Shown one piece after another: positions 26,901 to 38,959 of a DNA stretch of 64,000 nucleotides. Source of the DNA: Rotaria sordida (lineage: Eukaryota > Rotifera > Eurotatoria > Philodinida > Philodinidae); the NCBI GenBank assembly GCA_905250125.1, contig CAJNOL010000250.1, positions 121,700 through 185,699 of the forward strand, written 5' to 3'. The position numbers and the translations under genes were made by a program. Numbering within the stretch: the stretch's first letter is position 1; each line of letters starts with the position of its first letter. A model generated the notes under the pieces. The model did no database searches and was not told where the DNA came from. It worked only from the letters and a program-made list of their open reading frames with translations.

Positions 26901-27358
26901 ATTTGAGATATTAGTATGCATGCCTTAATCTATTATGCAACGTTTTCGAGATGGTTTGATAAATTTGTCACTTGCCTATGTGATCCTGAATATCATCATC
27001 TGAGAAAATATCTTTTTGATTTAGGCTTATCAAAAGTGGGCAGCAAACAATAAGAATGTTGACAACAGATTACCTGGTCTTCAGAAATATTCTTCAGAAC
27101 AATTATTCTTTATCAACTATGCTAAGAGTTGGTGTATCAAGATGACCAACGCTCATGCACTTAATCGACTTCGGACAGATGTTCATTCATTGGGTCCAAC
27201 CAGGTATTTTTTTTCTCATGACTAATTCGATGATGGATAAATTGGTTGCGATGTTTAGAGTGATTGCTCCAACATCAAATTTCGATCAATTTGATCGAGC
27301 ATTTGGGTGCACACCGGGCCAAGGAAATAGTCGAAAAGACAAGTGTATTGTATGGTAG
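20982..27358 (+). CDS. Neprilysin-like zinc endopeptidase (M13)
   Basis: Seventeen exons join in frame to 722 residues: 20982-21126, 21183-21215, 21268-21372, 21432-21488, 21539-21837, 24538-24711, 24773-24866, 24965-25281, 25331-25429, 25479-25562, 25759-25924, 25988-26039, 26098-26114, 26582-26763, 26827-26892, 27025-27203, 27259-27358. The layout is type II: a short cytosolic tail, one membrane anchor ([20 protein letters not shown]), then a large ectodomain. Family marks are [15 protein letters not shown], the substrate-binding VNAFY, the zinc site HEITH (about 555-559), GEDIADNGG with the third ligand Glu (about 617) and the C-terminal KCIVW. Such enzymes cleave extracellular peptides. 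No stop or frameshift is needed, but the donor at 24867 (GTTTCT) is weak. Exon 13 is only 17 nt; intron 5 is 2.7 kb and holds a palindrome. Confidence 0.92.
22040..24270. mobile_element. 2.2 kb foldback element within a neprilysin intron
   Basis: Inverted arms lie inside intron 5 (21838-24537). Near the ends, cagatcgttctagaaactat and attcataattt (about 22088-22120) mirror the segment near 24183-24222. Inside, aagtgatttcatatgacata near 24090 mirrors tatgccatatgaaatcactt near 22218. Further in, tagcactagttcatgtcata near 23388 mirrors tatgacatgaactagtgcta-type sequence near 22640. Exact ends are uncertain. The short internal frames look incidental. The host gene stays intact because the element is intronic. 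Confidence 0.75.
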
Positions 27359-30304
27359 TAGAGTGTGTTCATCTGTAGTATTACAGAACGATAAAAAAGA
27401 GCATGTGCAAGTATGCTTGGATTGCTTCATATTGTGATTAAGAATGGCTTATTTTAAATATTTAAAAATTTAATAAAAAAAAGTTTCGCTTGATCTATCG
27501 AATTTTCAGCTGATTTAATGAAATAAGGCAAAAACAATTGAGGTTTGCAAGTGACTTTAGAACAATTTGTAACAGTGTATAGCTTTGACAGATGTGAAAA
27601 TATTTCCATGTTTTTCGAAAATTTGCTTCTGTATAATAACTCTTTGTTTTCTAAATTTTTCCAATTGAGAATCGAAGACAACAATATCTCAGTAAGCAAA
27701 TGGTCGAATCGGAATTTAATCGAACATATTGGAAAGAAATGAATTAAATATTTCCACCGTATGTTTTACACACTAATCTAGCATGGATTGTGTTGAAAGT
27801 TTTTTTAAAGGAGTATTTTAAGACTGAATATATGTTGATATAGAACTCAACTGCGTTCATATTTGATGATGGATGAATGTGTATGTTCTTCTTCTTCTTC
27901 TTTTTATCCACTCACCTTCAAAATATGGCTGATAAATCTCCGATGTTTTCTTGTGATCATAAGCAACAGAGCATGGCGTATGACTGATCCGTTAAAACCA
28001 TATTCTTCTGAACTCTCGATCATGCTCATTGAAGCATCTGTTTTACGTGCATATACCGATATATTTCCTGTACTTATGTGACATATTGCGTAAAAGACGA
28101 ACTGATGGATATTGACAAACTTTCTAGACATATTCGAGAGCCATTTAAAAAATCGAGAAATGTGGATTGCTCTTGTTGAGTTGAAGTAGAATAAAATCGA
28201 TCAGATAGTAACGAAGAATAGAAGAATATAGGAAACGCTCGATTAATGGTCGGCAAAGGATCAGACGAAGAGAAAGAAGACGAACAAATATCTTAATCAA
28301 TCAACAACATCCGAAGTCTGACATTTCGAGGTATGTTTTGCCTTCGAGTCGATCAATGATACGTTGACCTGATCTACTTCTCTACTTAAATCAACGAAAA
28401 GGAAACGCTCATTCATAAGCAAACAGCGACTGGTCTTCTTACTAGAGAAACATTAACGCTATCGACCGATTAACTGGAGCATGTTCAGATGGTATAGCTT
28501 CTATATGTTGCTGACCGATAGATGTCAAAATTTCTCATTCATGAATAAAGATAAGCAGTAGCCAAGACTTTATTCGCAGCGTAAGTAGGGTGATTTTAAA
28601 CATTGAGTTGATTTCAGGCGAAGTCTAGATGATTTTTATCTTTTTTTTGAACGTTGGTTTACTGCACTAGTCTTTTAGAACAAAGTAAAAGAGTAACTGT
28701 GGAAGATCGTATGACTTTACCACCAACTTTCTCTTCTTTTTGAAAAACGTACATTTCCCGAGAATACCGATCGGAGTTAAAAGCAGTGTGAAAGTGCTCA
28801 ATATAAAACTTCAAGACCGCACAAGCTCATTCTCCTCATATTCGCTTTGACAGAACTGTTGTCTCACCGAACATAATTCCAGTAGTAAACTTTGAAATTT
28901 TTCGCCAACGTGTAACTATATGAACTACAGATTTTCACTAATTTGTTCATTAATATGAAGTTTACAAAGCAGAGATCTCAATCTAGTCACTTTTATACGA
29001 AAAAGTATGATTAACATCCTCGCAAAAACTATGTATAATATTGGTGATGCTTATTCATGACGATAACGAAAAAGTCGTATGATCTAAGGATTTACCTTGA
29101 GTTAAGATAGTAATGGCGGTGGTTTATGTGATCATACGATGAGAGGCAGAACTTGGTTTAGTACAACTACCTGAAATGGTATGAAAGTATGCAATGAAAT
29201 CTTCCAAAACCCTAAAAAATATGTCAAAGTTACAAAAAAAGCATTGTATCCGTAGAAAAGGACTATGAGTGTTAAAGCTTCTTTTCGACCCAAGATATTT
29301 TTAAGAAATAGTTATATGGCGATAACAAAGTCTATACAGGCTACAAATCTAGCATAGTCATTTGTCTTGAAGTGACTTTGAGGATCATGAGTCCTCTACC
29401 TCGCTCAGAACTTTGAGAAAACTTTTTCAAAAAATTCAATTTTCCAAAGTAACCAGGAATATCAAGTTGACTATGCTGATCATAAATATTGCTGTTGTAA
29501 ATCGCCAAAGTGTAATGTTGAAGAACAATACAATTTTTACCTATACCTAACTTTTGGATCTCAAACCATGTTTTTGATCATCCTTTCTTATAGATTAATC
29601 TAAAGAGGGTGAGTGTGGGCGCACTAGTATGGTTTAAGAGAAGATCTACATCATTCATTTCATTACCCTCTTGTATCTGGATATATATATATATCTTTCA
29701 CCTTCCCCTCTCTTCATCTACTTTCTTCCGTGTTTTTTTCCATCTCTTCATGTCCCTCTTTCTTCTTCTCTTCCCATTGTTCTTCTTACTATTCTTCCCA
29801 GTGTGAGAGCTGAAACTGCTTGAGTTATAATTAGAGTTATAACTTTTGGCTTATAACTGATCAACTTTTCAGTCAAAAACTTAATTGAGTTTTAATCATC
29901 AACCCGAGTTACTGCTATCAACCATATTAACTTGATTAACTTTTTGATTTTTTGAGTAGATGTAATTATGTTGAAATAGTAATCATTTTGATTTAATTAC
30001 ATGTTCTGTAGAATAAATAAAAATATATGTATTTCATGGTTCTTCACTTTAAAAGTTTAGTATTTATAGACTATTCTTTGAGTGTTTTTTTATATATTTA
30101 TCTACAAAGTTAAATTTTTATCGTATTCACATAGCGAACACGAATGCATGTGTTATACAATATATTTTTCGTTATATGACCAACAATGATCTTTAAAATA
30201 AGAGCAGCTAACAATAGTATTTTAAAACTGAAACTACTCTATTCTATTTCTTATTCTCTAAAGTGGTAATTATCTTCAATATATGTCGCGAGAAAATTCA
30301 GATA
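27359..30304. other. Gene-poor stretch of about 2.9 kb
   Basis: After the neprilysin stop codon I see no gene. The small frames at 27545-27742, 27863-28081 and 29609-29806 have no recognisable product; the last is a pyrimidine-rich tract. Confidence 0.5.
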
Positions 30305-30703
30305 ATGCTTCCTGTCAGTATAGTTATCTGTATTTTATTTAGACACGAAATTGTCATATTAGGTTATTCACCATTCCTTCTTATACATTCATCACTGCTT
30401 TTATTAGCATATATATATCGTTTTGTTGTTTTCATTCTTTATCCTTACTCTATCAACGAACGAGAGAAGCGAAATGAAAGAATAAAGAAATCAAAGCAAC
30501 AAGAGAAAAGAGTAAAGAAGATGCAACCATTGTTTTCTTATAAATTGAAGGTAAAGAGAAAAGCTTCCTACATCATTCAGAAGGGACAAGTGAATGTTAG
30601 CTTGCTGATGCTTGGTGCGAGCGTACTTTTTTATGGCATGAATATAACGAATTATTCTGATTACTCTCAAATCTTGAGTAATGTTGAAAATTATATTGAT
30701 TAA
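30305..30703 (+). CDS. Hypothetical membrane protein, uncertain
   Basis: A 132-codon open frame from ATG 30305, unusually long for such AT-rich DNA. It has hydrophobic segments (LPVSIVICILF; FLLIHSSLLLLAYIYRFVVF) followed by a strongly basic stretch (REKRNERIKKSKQQEKRVKK), a possible membrane protein with a cytosolic basic region. I recognise no family. It could be a random frame or one exon of a split gene. Confidence 0.25.
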   Translation: MLPVSIVICILFRHEIVILGYSPFLLIHSSLLLLAYIYRFVVFILYPYSINEREKRNERIKKSKQQEKRVKKMQPLFSYKLKVKRKASYIIQKGQVNVSLLMLGASVLFYGMNITNYSDYSQILSNVENYID

Positions 30704-31139
30704 TGCTTATAACCAAACTGGTTCTAAATAAAATTCAAAATTATACTTATGATCGAAAAATTTATAAAACAATTTTAACTTCCACATTAAAACTGTGATG
30801 TAATTGTGGATGAATCAGAACTTAAAAGTCAATACTTATTGTAGGCTCAAGCAAAATAAAAAAATTTATAATATCCAGTTTTTTTATGGCACCATAAACA
30901 AAAATGAAATTTTATTGATTGTTGAGGTCAAACGATAAGTTTACAAACAAAAAATAATAAAGGCATGTTCACAAATTCAAGATGAATCGAATAAACCAAA
31001 GCAACTAAAATTTTTTCTATTTTTATGAAAAATTATTCTGCAATGAAATCTAATTAAATTTGAACGAATAAATGTGCTCAGCAACACTAATATTGGTATA
31101 TGTTAATGAATACATAGGGTACCCTCTGCGCTACAATCA
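30704..31139. other. Intergenic stretch without a recognised gene
   Basis: Very AT-rich; nothing supportable on either strand. Confidence 0.5.
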
Positions 31140-31610
31140 CACAGGAGTAGGTACAATCTCAATAACTGGACAACGACAACAGCTACCGAACTACGGATTT
31201 CAACGATCGAAAGAAGAAAACTCTGGAGATTTTTTTGTCTGATACTGTATAAGACAAAATTATTTTAAAACCCATCATCTTTGCAAACAATTCAAAAACA
31301 TGCATAAACTTAGTATTTCGTTTCAAAGAAATTTTGATGAAATGTCAGAAAATTTGCTAAAAATTAATAGAAACTTATATAATTTGACTAAATACATACG
31401 TGATTTCGCTTGCTCAACATTGAGATGTGAGAAGATAATCATCTGAATTGTGCCTTCAACGTATGTTGCGAAAATGAAAGTTTTAAAATAATTTTGTCTT
31501 GTATAGTATCAGACAAAAAGACGTCCGAAGTTCTCATCTTTCTATTGCTGACAACCACAGATCACTAGCTGTTGTTGTCGTCAAGTTATTGACCTTACAC
31601 CAAATTCTCT
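31140..31610. mobile_element. Foldback element, about 470 bp
   Basis: The left arm (acgacaacagctaccgaact ... tttttgtctgatactgtata ... agacaaaattattttaaaa) is mirrored by the reversed right arm (acgacaacaacagctagtga ... tttttgtctgatactataca ... agacaaaattattttaaaa). Arms are about 110-140 bp. Loop 31280-31470. Non-coding. Confidence 0.75.
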
Positions 31611-32120
31611 TTAATTCTGGCGTGGACATTAGATAAAATCGAACTCCAATAATAAACTTATAAATACAATTTCTACTAGATTAAGATATGGAAATCACTT
31701 GTTCTGTGCAGCTTTATTACAAACTACATAAACTAAAGTGTCTCTAATAGTTGAAAACTCTTCTCCAAAGGTGTATAATTATCAGAAGAGTGTTTTGTGT
31801 TTTGACTATGCATTTGCTTTTTCATACCAATGCGCTGTTTTCGCACTGATTCGTTAGTTTTATTTTACTTAATCTAGCGATAAGTTAAAAAGATCCACAA
31901 AGATTTGAGAAAGTTATAGAACCCTCGAAGGTTTTTTTTTGTAATTTAGCCGAGACACCTTTATAGTTATAAAACTAATGTCTGTCTGTAGACATTCGGC
32001 AAAATTTTTTTTTTTTTTCTATAAATAGAATATTTGTATTCTTGTTCTTATTTTATTCATTCTTTTATATCAGTTTGATAAAATTATTTATTGAATTGTA
32101 TAGTTTATTACAATAAAATT
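31611..32120. other. 3' flank of the LURP-one-like gene
   Basis: No gene seen. An attgtaataaa-type signal for the minus-strand gene may lie just beyond its stop codon (reverse of tttattacaat around 32105-32115). Confidence 0.35.
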
Positions 32121-32714
32121 TTATCCATGTCTCTTTCCTGAAGAAGTATGATCGTGAGCAGCTAATCCTAACAAATAGATTTGTTCGGGATATTTCGTTG
32201 AAAATATTTGCATATCATATTTTTTTGTCCAAAATACTGAACTATTTTGTAGTCTAAACTGTGCTAACAATTGTCCATTTTTATCAAGAAATTTCGTTGT
32301 AAATAAGCCAATATCATTTTCCATTTTTAAATGATTACCATTCCAATTAATTTTAAATAAACTACCAAATAATTGGAAATTTTTTTCAATTAATCCGAGA
32401 ACCCATTGATTTGTTCGAGGATCTAAAATTGAAATTTCTGCTTTGTATACTAATAGTTTTTCTACAGCTTTTAATCGCCCAACTTCTTGTTTTGATGGAT
32501 AAGCAATAATCTTAAGACTGTGCAATTTGGCATAATTAGATTCAATACGATAATAAAGATGTTTTCCACTTGTATCACGTATTGAAAATTCACCTGCTTT
32601 AAATCCTTTAAAGAAATCTTTACGAATAGAATAACTCTTTATAGGATCTGCAGAATTAACATAGATTAATATTATGCTTGCCAGTAAGAGTACAGAATAA
32701 ATATGAATCGACAT
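32121..32714 (-). CDS. Secreted LURP-one/tubby-C-terminal-like protein
   Basis: A single exon of 197 residues if translation starts at the ATG at 32712-32714. That ATG is preferred because it begins a clean signal peptide (MSIHIYSVLLLASIILIYVNS) just before ADPIKSY; an upstream in-frame ATG at 32766-32768 would add 18 residues. The mature part has the alternating strand pattern of LURP-one-related (tubby-like) barrels: FKAGEFSIRDTSGKHLYYRI, ISILDPRTNQWVLGLIEKN, LFTTKFLDKNGQLLAQFRL, then a hydrophobic C-terminal helix (YLLGLAAHDH). Most family members are cytosolic or membrane-associated, so a secreted form is notable. The biochemical function is unknown. Confidence 0.7.
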   Translation of the reverse strand: MSIHIYSVLLLASIILIYVNSADPIKSYSIRKDFFKGFKAGEFSIRDTSGKHLYYRIESNYAKLHSLKIIAYPSKQEVGRLKAVEKLLVYKAEISILDPRTNQWVLGLIEKNFQLFGSLFKINWNGNHLKMENDIGLFTTKFLDKNGQLLAQFRLQNSSVFWTKKYDMQIFSTKYPEQIYLLGLAAHDHTSSGKRHG

Positions 32715-32768
32715 GTTATTTATGAAAGAAAAGTAAAAATGTATAGGTTTATATATATTAGTTGGCAT

Positions 32769-34281
32769 CGAGAACACTATACGTATTTGGATGATTCAGT
32801 ATTGGCAAACAAAATACGATATCAAAACAGTGTTAAGACCACTTATGAAATAGAAACTGAATAGCAAACGAAAAAAAGTATCTTACAAGAGAGAAAAATT
32901 ATGGTTTCTTTTACTGAATAAACTAAATATACATTTATTTCGTACTTCTATCAACTCTAGAAAATATAGATAGTGACATGTTCTATTCGAAATCAAGTTT
33001 CATAGTTTTGTTTTATCGCTATGACCGCTTTGCCTGACTGATCAACTTTGATTACAATGAAACTTTTTCACAAATCATACACAATCAAAAGGTGAATACA
33101 AATATAATAAATAATAATTACATGATTAATTGATTGCAACTTATTTAATGCATATAATAACGCATTTGTATTCTTTTGTATACTTTATAATTTTACCCCA
33201 AACTAATATTCATCGATAATTAATGATATGTTAGTACAATTGAGTAAAATTTCGAAGACTATCATCGATGTCAGAATTCAAAGTACTGGGATGTTTTTTG
33301 AATAACTCTTCATAGGAACAAAATAGAGATCTGTGGTTTTCAATGTATGATAGCCAAGACTCAAAGGTATATGTTCAGGAGCAGAATATTTTCTAAAAAA
33401 AATTCAAAGATCGTTTTTTTCAGAGGCATTTGGAAAACCACACTGGATTCCTGAAAATTGTCATAGGAGTCTATTGATTTTTTTTTACTTGAATCGATAC
33501 CACAAAGTGTCCTCTACAAAACTTAATTTGTACAAATACTTTATCTTGCAAGGTTTAGAAGTACTATGCAGTTTTCATGAAGTCCTAGGACTTGTCTTTC
33601 TTTAAGTATGGTACTATTATAAATACATGAAAACATAGGTTATCGACTATGTTAAACGCTGTAGCAATATCTTTTTTTTTTTCAGAATAACACTTTTATT
33701 GATCATATCTGACCACAATTAATATATGGTGTTTCCTTGTGAAAAAATGCCATTATGACGATTAATGTCCTCTTATTTCTCGAATACAATACAAAATATG
33801 AAGAAAAATAAATTTTCTTGTGCCACATAGAGAGATGAATTATCTGCACGATCATGTAGGTATGGATCTCCATTTTCAGTACGCTCATACTGATTCACAC
33901 TCTATTTTTCTTCGAAACATGAATATCAACGTTTTTTTGTGTTGATTCGAAATTGTCAACATTCTAGCAACAATTAGGCATTAGTACATTTCATGTTCCA
34001 GTTAATAATCTCTCTCTGATAAGACTTTTTCATCAAATCGATATTTAATATGATAAACATGTGATTTTATACATGGTAATCAGATAGATAAATATCATAG
34101 TTGCTATTTAAAACTCTAGTATGAAAAAAAGTATGTATTAGAATATTTCGTTATTGATAGAAGGATTAGACTTTGCATTCGATAAAAAATATTCTCATTC
34201 GAAAAAGACTAGTAACTGAATCATGGGATGTTTAACAAGACACAAAATCACTAGATCAGTACAATCAATTACATAGATATA
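32769..34281. other. Intergenic stretch without a recognised gene
   Basis: No gene seen. The frame at 33703-33888 (minus) has no motif. Confidence 0.5.
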
Positions 34282-34956
34282 CAGTGCGTTAAAAAAATCA
34301 TTCAACTAGATTTACTTTTACTTTTTTGCCGTTGCCATAAGTGCTAGAACGAATTCAAATCGAGAAAATGGTTTCAAACAAAAATATAAGGATATAAAAA
34401 TGATTATCAGATTCGCAAAGATAAAAACTCCAGAAAGCCAAAAGGCTAGTTTTTCAACACATAGAGCGCGTAAATATAATTTTGTTTAAAGTATATAGGA
34501 CGATAGAGTAAACGAGCCTCTAGAAAATGAGACATCATTGAGTTCTCTACGACATTTTTTGGTTGAGATACAATAATTTGATTGCAGGCCAAAAAATGGT
34601 TTATCTATAAGAAATCGATAAAAAAATGGCTTTAGGGACTTCCATAAGATTGCTATATCTCAGCTAAAAAAAATGTCTCAGAGAACTCGGCGGTGTCTCA
34701 TTTACTAGAGAATTGTTTGCTCTCTCGTTCTGTGTAGTCTAAACAAAATTATATTTAAGTGCTCTAAGTGCTGAAAAACTAGCCTTTTAACTTTCTGGAA
34801 GTTCTATCTTTGTGAATCTGATAATCATTTTTATATCCTTATATTCTTGTTGGAAACCATTTTCTCTATTTGAACCACTATTTGGATTCTTTCTAGCACT
34901 TAAGGCAGCGAAAAAAAATGAAAATAAACCTTGGTGAATAATTTTGATAGCCACTG
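34282..34956. mobile_element. Foldback MITE, family 1, copy 2
   Basis: A 675 bp element flanked by TA (34280-34281, 34957-34958). The ends read cagtgcgttaaaaaaatcat and, reversed, cagtggctatcaaaattatt. Both arms continue through ...gccgttgccataagtgctagaa / ...cgctgccttaagtgctagaa and include gagaaaatggtttcaaac and its mirror. The middle shares gtctca..gag.aactc segments with the 5747-6358 copy. CAGTG ends and a TA target point to Tc1/mariner mobilisation. No coding capacity. Confidence 0.88.
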
Positions 34957-35859
34957 TATGTTTCGAAGAAAAAATGACCGACTTATTGGAAGACTTGTCT
35001 TGTTTGTTCTGGTATTTATTTATAAAGACAATGTAAGTATGTCAAGAGTGATAAATGAAATAAAATATTTGATTTTAGAAACATACGAAAACTATATTGG
35101 TTTTTTTTGTACAATAAACAGATCCAAGTTGTTCGTCACTTCTTCTAACTTTCACGAAAAATTTTAAGAGATTAATTTTAACAAAAATATAATTTATTGA
35201 TCGAAAAAACGAAAAATTCGATTAATAAAAGTTCTTATTTTCTCGTTTCTTCATCTTCTGAAAAATGTTTTTCAAACATTGTTGTCATGTATCAAAAGAA
35301 TTTCATTATTATCCGACACATGATGTCATTATCTTCTTCATTCCTATTTTCTTGTTGTTTTCCTTCAATTTTTATCACAATGTATATTATACTAATAGAT
35401 TATTAGAAAGAGTTAATAGCAAAAGCTAAGAAAAAAGTTTGAAAATCCTTTTTATTTTAATGATAAGAGACTCAAAAGAAAATTCAATAAATAGTTTATA
35501 AAATATATTTTCATACTTCTTAAGACTTCAATTAAAACATTTAGTGGAAGAAGACAACTTAAGTTGTATAATTATAACTGAATCTGGTTTCTGTTAAGAT
35601 TTTTAAATTTTAAAAAAGAAAGAAAAATGCTGTTCCTTTATTACTTGTAATAGTAAACAAGGACACATTGCCCTTGGCTCTTCAACATAAAATGTGCACT
35701 TTAAATAAATATTTATTTTCTAAAATGCGAAATAACAGGTGCTCTTTTCCTTTTGTTTCCTATAAAAAGGTTTTTATTATTTATTGGTTTTAAAATATAT
35801 GACACAATACAGATGATCATTAAAATTTTTATTTTTAAAAATAATATGTATTTATAATG
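34957..35859. other. Intergenic stretch without a recognised gene
   Basis: No supportable gene; the frames at 34931-35167 and 35197-35406 lack motifs. Confidence 0.5.
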
Positions 35860-37040
35860 CGATTTAATTACCTAAAGCTAAAGAATGTGTAGTGTTTTTA
35901 GTAATAATATCTATTATTTTTATATGTTGTTTACTATTAATTCTATTGAGTCGATTAAGTACACCTAAATAAGTCTTGCTAGATAATTTGTACGTCGTAA
36001 AGCTTCAATAAATCCATATTGATAGACAAAATATTCGCATAATATAACAATAAATATATCTTGAATGAGTATGAATAATTGAACTCATTGAACATGTTTT
36101 TGTTGAATTGAATGTATGTTTAGATAGAACTAGTGAACAATTACTGGGAAATCCTAAAATAATAAGCCTCATTTTTTATAAGTGTTCCATTGAATTCCAT
36201 TCTTATCATAAGACATTGACTTTCTTTCACATAATCTGCTTCATATATGTCATTACGAGTTGCAACATGAAACTTCTTATCGAATACTTGTGTTTGAATA
36301 GCAATAAATAATGAATTAAATGTCCCTATGGCATTTATATTATTTTCTAAAAGAATTTGACGAATATCTATTGATATTTATGAAAATAAGGAGAACGTTC
36401 TATAAATGATTGAATAGTTATAAAAAGTAAACTGATTAAATCAAGTGTATTCGACTTTTTTGAATGAAGTTCTGGTGGTAGAGATGATTGTTCTTGAAAT
36501 GAATTTTGAATTTGTAAAATTATATTTTATTCATCATAAGCACAAATAATATTAGAAATAAGAGTCCATTCATCAGATGTTAATATTGAAAGATCTTTAA
36601 GTTAAAAAACTAAGTGTTCCAAGCTATTGACGATAAAAATAAAGAATATTTGAGAAAATCATTCATTGAAAATAATCTGAGATGACCAACTTTGTGTTTA
36701 TTTGTTTCTATCTATTGTTGACATGTAGAACTAATTGATTTTTGAATTGAACAATGGATTAATTTTGGATTCATACCAAGAGAGAAACATTTTTTTAAAG
36801 CAACAAGCTAAACATCTACTATGTGTCTGCTGTGTTATAATACAATCATTATTAAATTCACACTCAAATTCTTTCTTATAAGTTTAATTAAGATGTATTC
36901 GGTTTTTGTTTTGTTTTTTGAATAAATATTAGTTTACCGATCTTTGAGGTGCATTTCTTTGAAAAAATGTTTTACATGACATACATTTTATAACATTAAA
37001 ATTCCTTCTACGTACTACATCACCACATACAAGATAGACT
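35860..37040 (-). pseudogene. Nuclear hormone receptor pseudogene
   Basis: Minus strand. The first zinc-finger exon (about 37030-36938) reads VCGDVVRRRNFNVIKCMSCK then TFFQRNAPQRS and ends at a GTAAAC donor. The next exon holds the second finger (ECEFNNDCIITQQTHSRCLACCFKK). Here a run of seven A (T7 at 36790-36796) shifts the frame by one; the right frame resumes with FSLGMNPKLIHCS and soon meets TAG. Downstream, about 36600-35870, are ligand-binding-domain-like pieces (SILTSDEWTLISNIICAYDE, SSLPPELHSKKSNTLDLI, IQSFIERSPYFHK) interrupted by many stops. The Cys4 spacing of both fingers is clear, so the family call is firm. It cannot make a functional receptor. Confidence 0.85.
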
Positions 37041-37059
37041 AGAACTGTATGACATACTA

Positions 37060-37679
37060 ATCTAAAACTTTTGTGTTAAATTCATGTAAGAGTACATTTA
37101 CTATGCTTTGCTTTATTATATTCTAGATGTGTGTAATATTTCTTTTTATTTTCCCTCTTTTTGTATTTGACGCTGTCATTTATGATGTTGTTTTAAGTGA
37201 ATTCTGAGAGAAACCTTTTTGTTCTATGAAACTTGAAAATAAGAATTATATGCATACTGTATAATTTTCATTTACCTTCCCTCCAGCACAAAAAGAGACA
37301 CATTGTTTACAGATCATAAATAAGTCAGTAAACTTCTCATAGAATCAATATTTTTCTTGTTTTCGTGCAAAATATAATACACTTAACAAACATACTTTAC
37401 ACAAATAATAAGAGCCTGGTTATTGTATACATGAATAATATTAAAAAGAAGATTTCATTGTTTATATGTAAACGATGAACTATCATTTTGAAGAAGACTA
37501 AGTCGTTAAAATTGTAAAATACAAACCCAATAATTAGTAAAGAAAATATCAGAATAATCTTACTCTTATGAAGGAATGTCTTCTGGTGCAACTTGCCAAT
37601 CAAACGGATATTTTGTCTATAGGTAAGCTCCAACAAGACTAGTAAAAGCCTATAAGGATTTGTTTCCATGCGCTATCCT
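37060..37679. other. Intergenic stretch between receptor pseudogene and repeat
   Basis: No gene. The minus-strand frame 37397-37669 is hydrophobic but has no motif. Confidence 0.4.
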
Positions 37680-38055
37680 TCCAAAGATATTATAGTTTTA
37701 TTGAGTTTTTTTATCTCTGGCAAGATTTTTGTGAAATAATCGAAGTACGGAATTTCAATTGGATATTTCGCCCATAAGTGGTAGGTCTCGTGGTCTTTAG
37801 AATGACCTGATAATTTCAGCCTAAAGAAGTATATTCTTCTTGAGACATTGAATATCCAAAAACAGTCATTTATCACAATGCACAAGGTAAGAAAGTTCAG
37901 TGTTTTCAACATTCGATGTCTTAAGAACAATGCATCCCTTTAGACTAAAATTTTCAGAGTATTCGAAGCTTCACGAGACCTACTTATGAGCAAAGTATTA
38001 GTTCAATGAGTGAGTCACACTTGGAGACTTTCCCTCGTAGGACAACGAATCAATT
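37680..38055. mobile_element. Foldback element, family 2, copy 1
   Basis: The palindromic core has aggtctcgtggtctttagaa near 37782 mirrored by ttcgaagcttcacgagacct near 37962, and ttcttgagacattgaatatc mirrored by cattcgatgtcttaagaa. The same sequence family recurs at 48660-49115 (gacctacctaagggcgaaat, aagaaagtccaatgttttca). The minus-strand frame at 37673-37930 lies inside it and is an artefact of the repeat. Confidence 0.7.
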
Positions 38056-38204
38056 AAGGTTTCATACCAAATATGAAATATTTCTTCAAACTTACTATAT
38101 CTTTCTTGTAATATTTTATAATTACTTTTTCCTTGTCCATTGAAATGTGTCCGATTCAATTGATTCATGATATTGTTTAGTTAGATGAAAATAGGAACTT
38201 ATTG

Positions 38205-38310
38205 ACAAACATAATACATTTCGTCGAAAGTAATACATTACAAGACATTTAAGCAATAGCATCAAAATTCATTCTATGTGCTACATCGCCACATATACAG
38301 TAAATCAACA
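38205..38310 (-). pseudogene. Second nuclear-receptor zinc-finger remnant
   Basis: Minus-strand reading gives YCICGDVAHRMNFDAIA, an in-frame TAA, then MSCN. This aligns with the first finger of the pseudogene at 36938-37030 (VCGDVVRRRNFNVIKCMSCK). It is an isolated, degraded duplicate; no second finger or ligand domain was found next to it. Confidence 0.65.
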
Positions 38311-38959
38311 GTTAGCGAAGCATTTTTTTCTTTTAATGAATTATTAAATTCTCTTATTTATATGACTTTATGATATTCCCACGAAGTTAAATTGCTTTTT
38401 ATTAGTTTTTCAAAAATTTGATATTCGTATTTCTGTTCCAACTGTACTATTTAGTAAAGTATATGTTTATAGGAAACAATCAAACATCATATAATTATTT
38501 TTATTGTTTAGATGATTGATAATGCTCAAACTAATTTATCTTTATCATCAATAAATTAAGTGTGTAACACATATTAATAGACATGTTGGTTAATCTAATT
38601 AGGTAAAATTTAATGTTTGATAATGATGTGAAAGATACAGAGTGTATTTTCATATGCAGAGTTATTGTATTCTATTTTACTATTTTATAAAGACGTCACA
38701 TTATCTACAACTATAGAAAATAATTTTTTAAATTGTTTTCATTCAAACATACTTAGAATGATATTCTGAAATATTCTTTTCATCTTACAAGAAAAAAATT
38801 CCCAATTTTCTAATCGCTTTTTATTTCAAGCTATTGCCATTCAATCGATCATGATAAGTAGTAAAAAAGAAGTCTATTTCAATTTGATTTTTCAGTTTTC
38901 ACTTATTATGTTATGAGAGTTTTACTCGTTTTTCGTCCTACGAGGATAGAATCGCTAAG

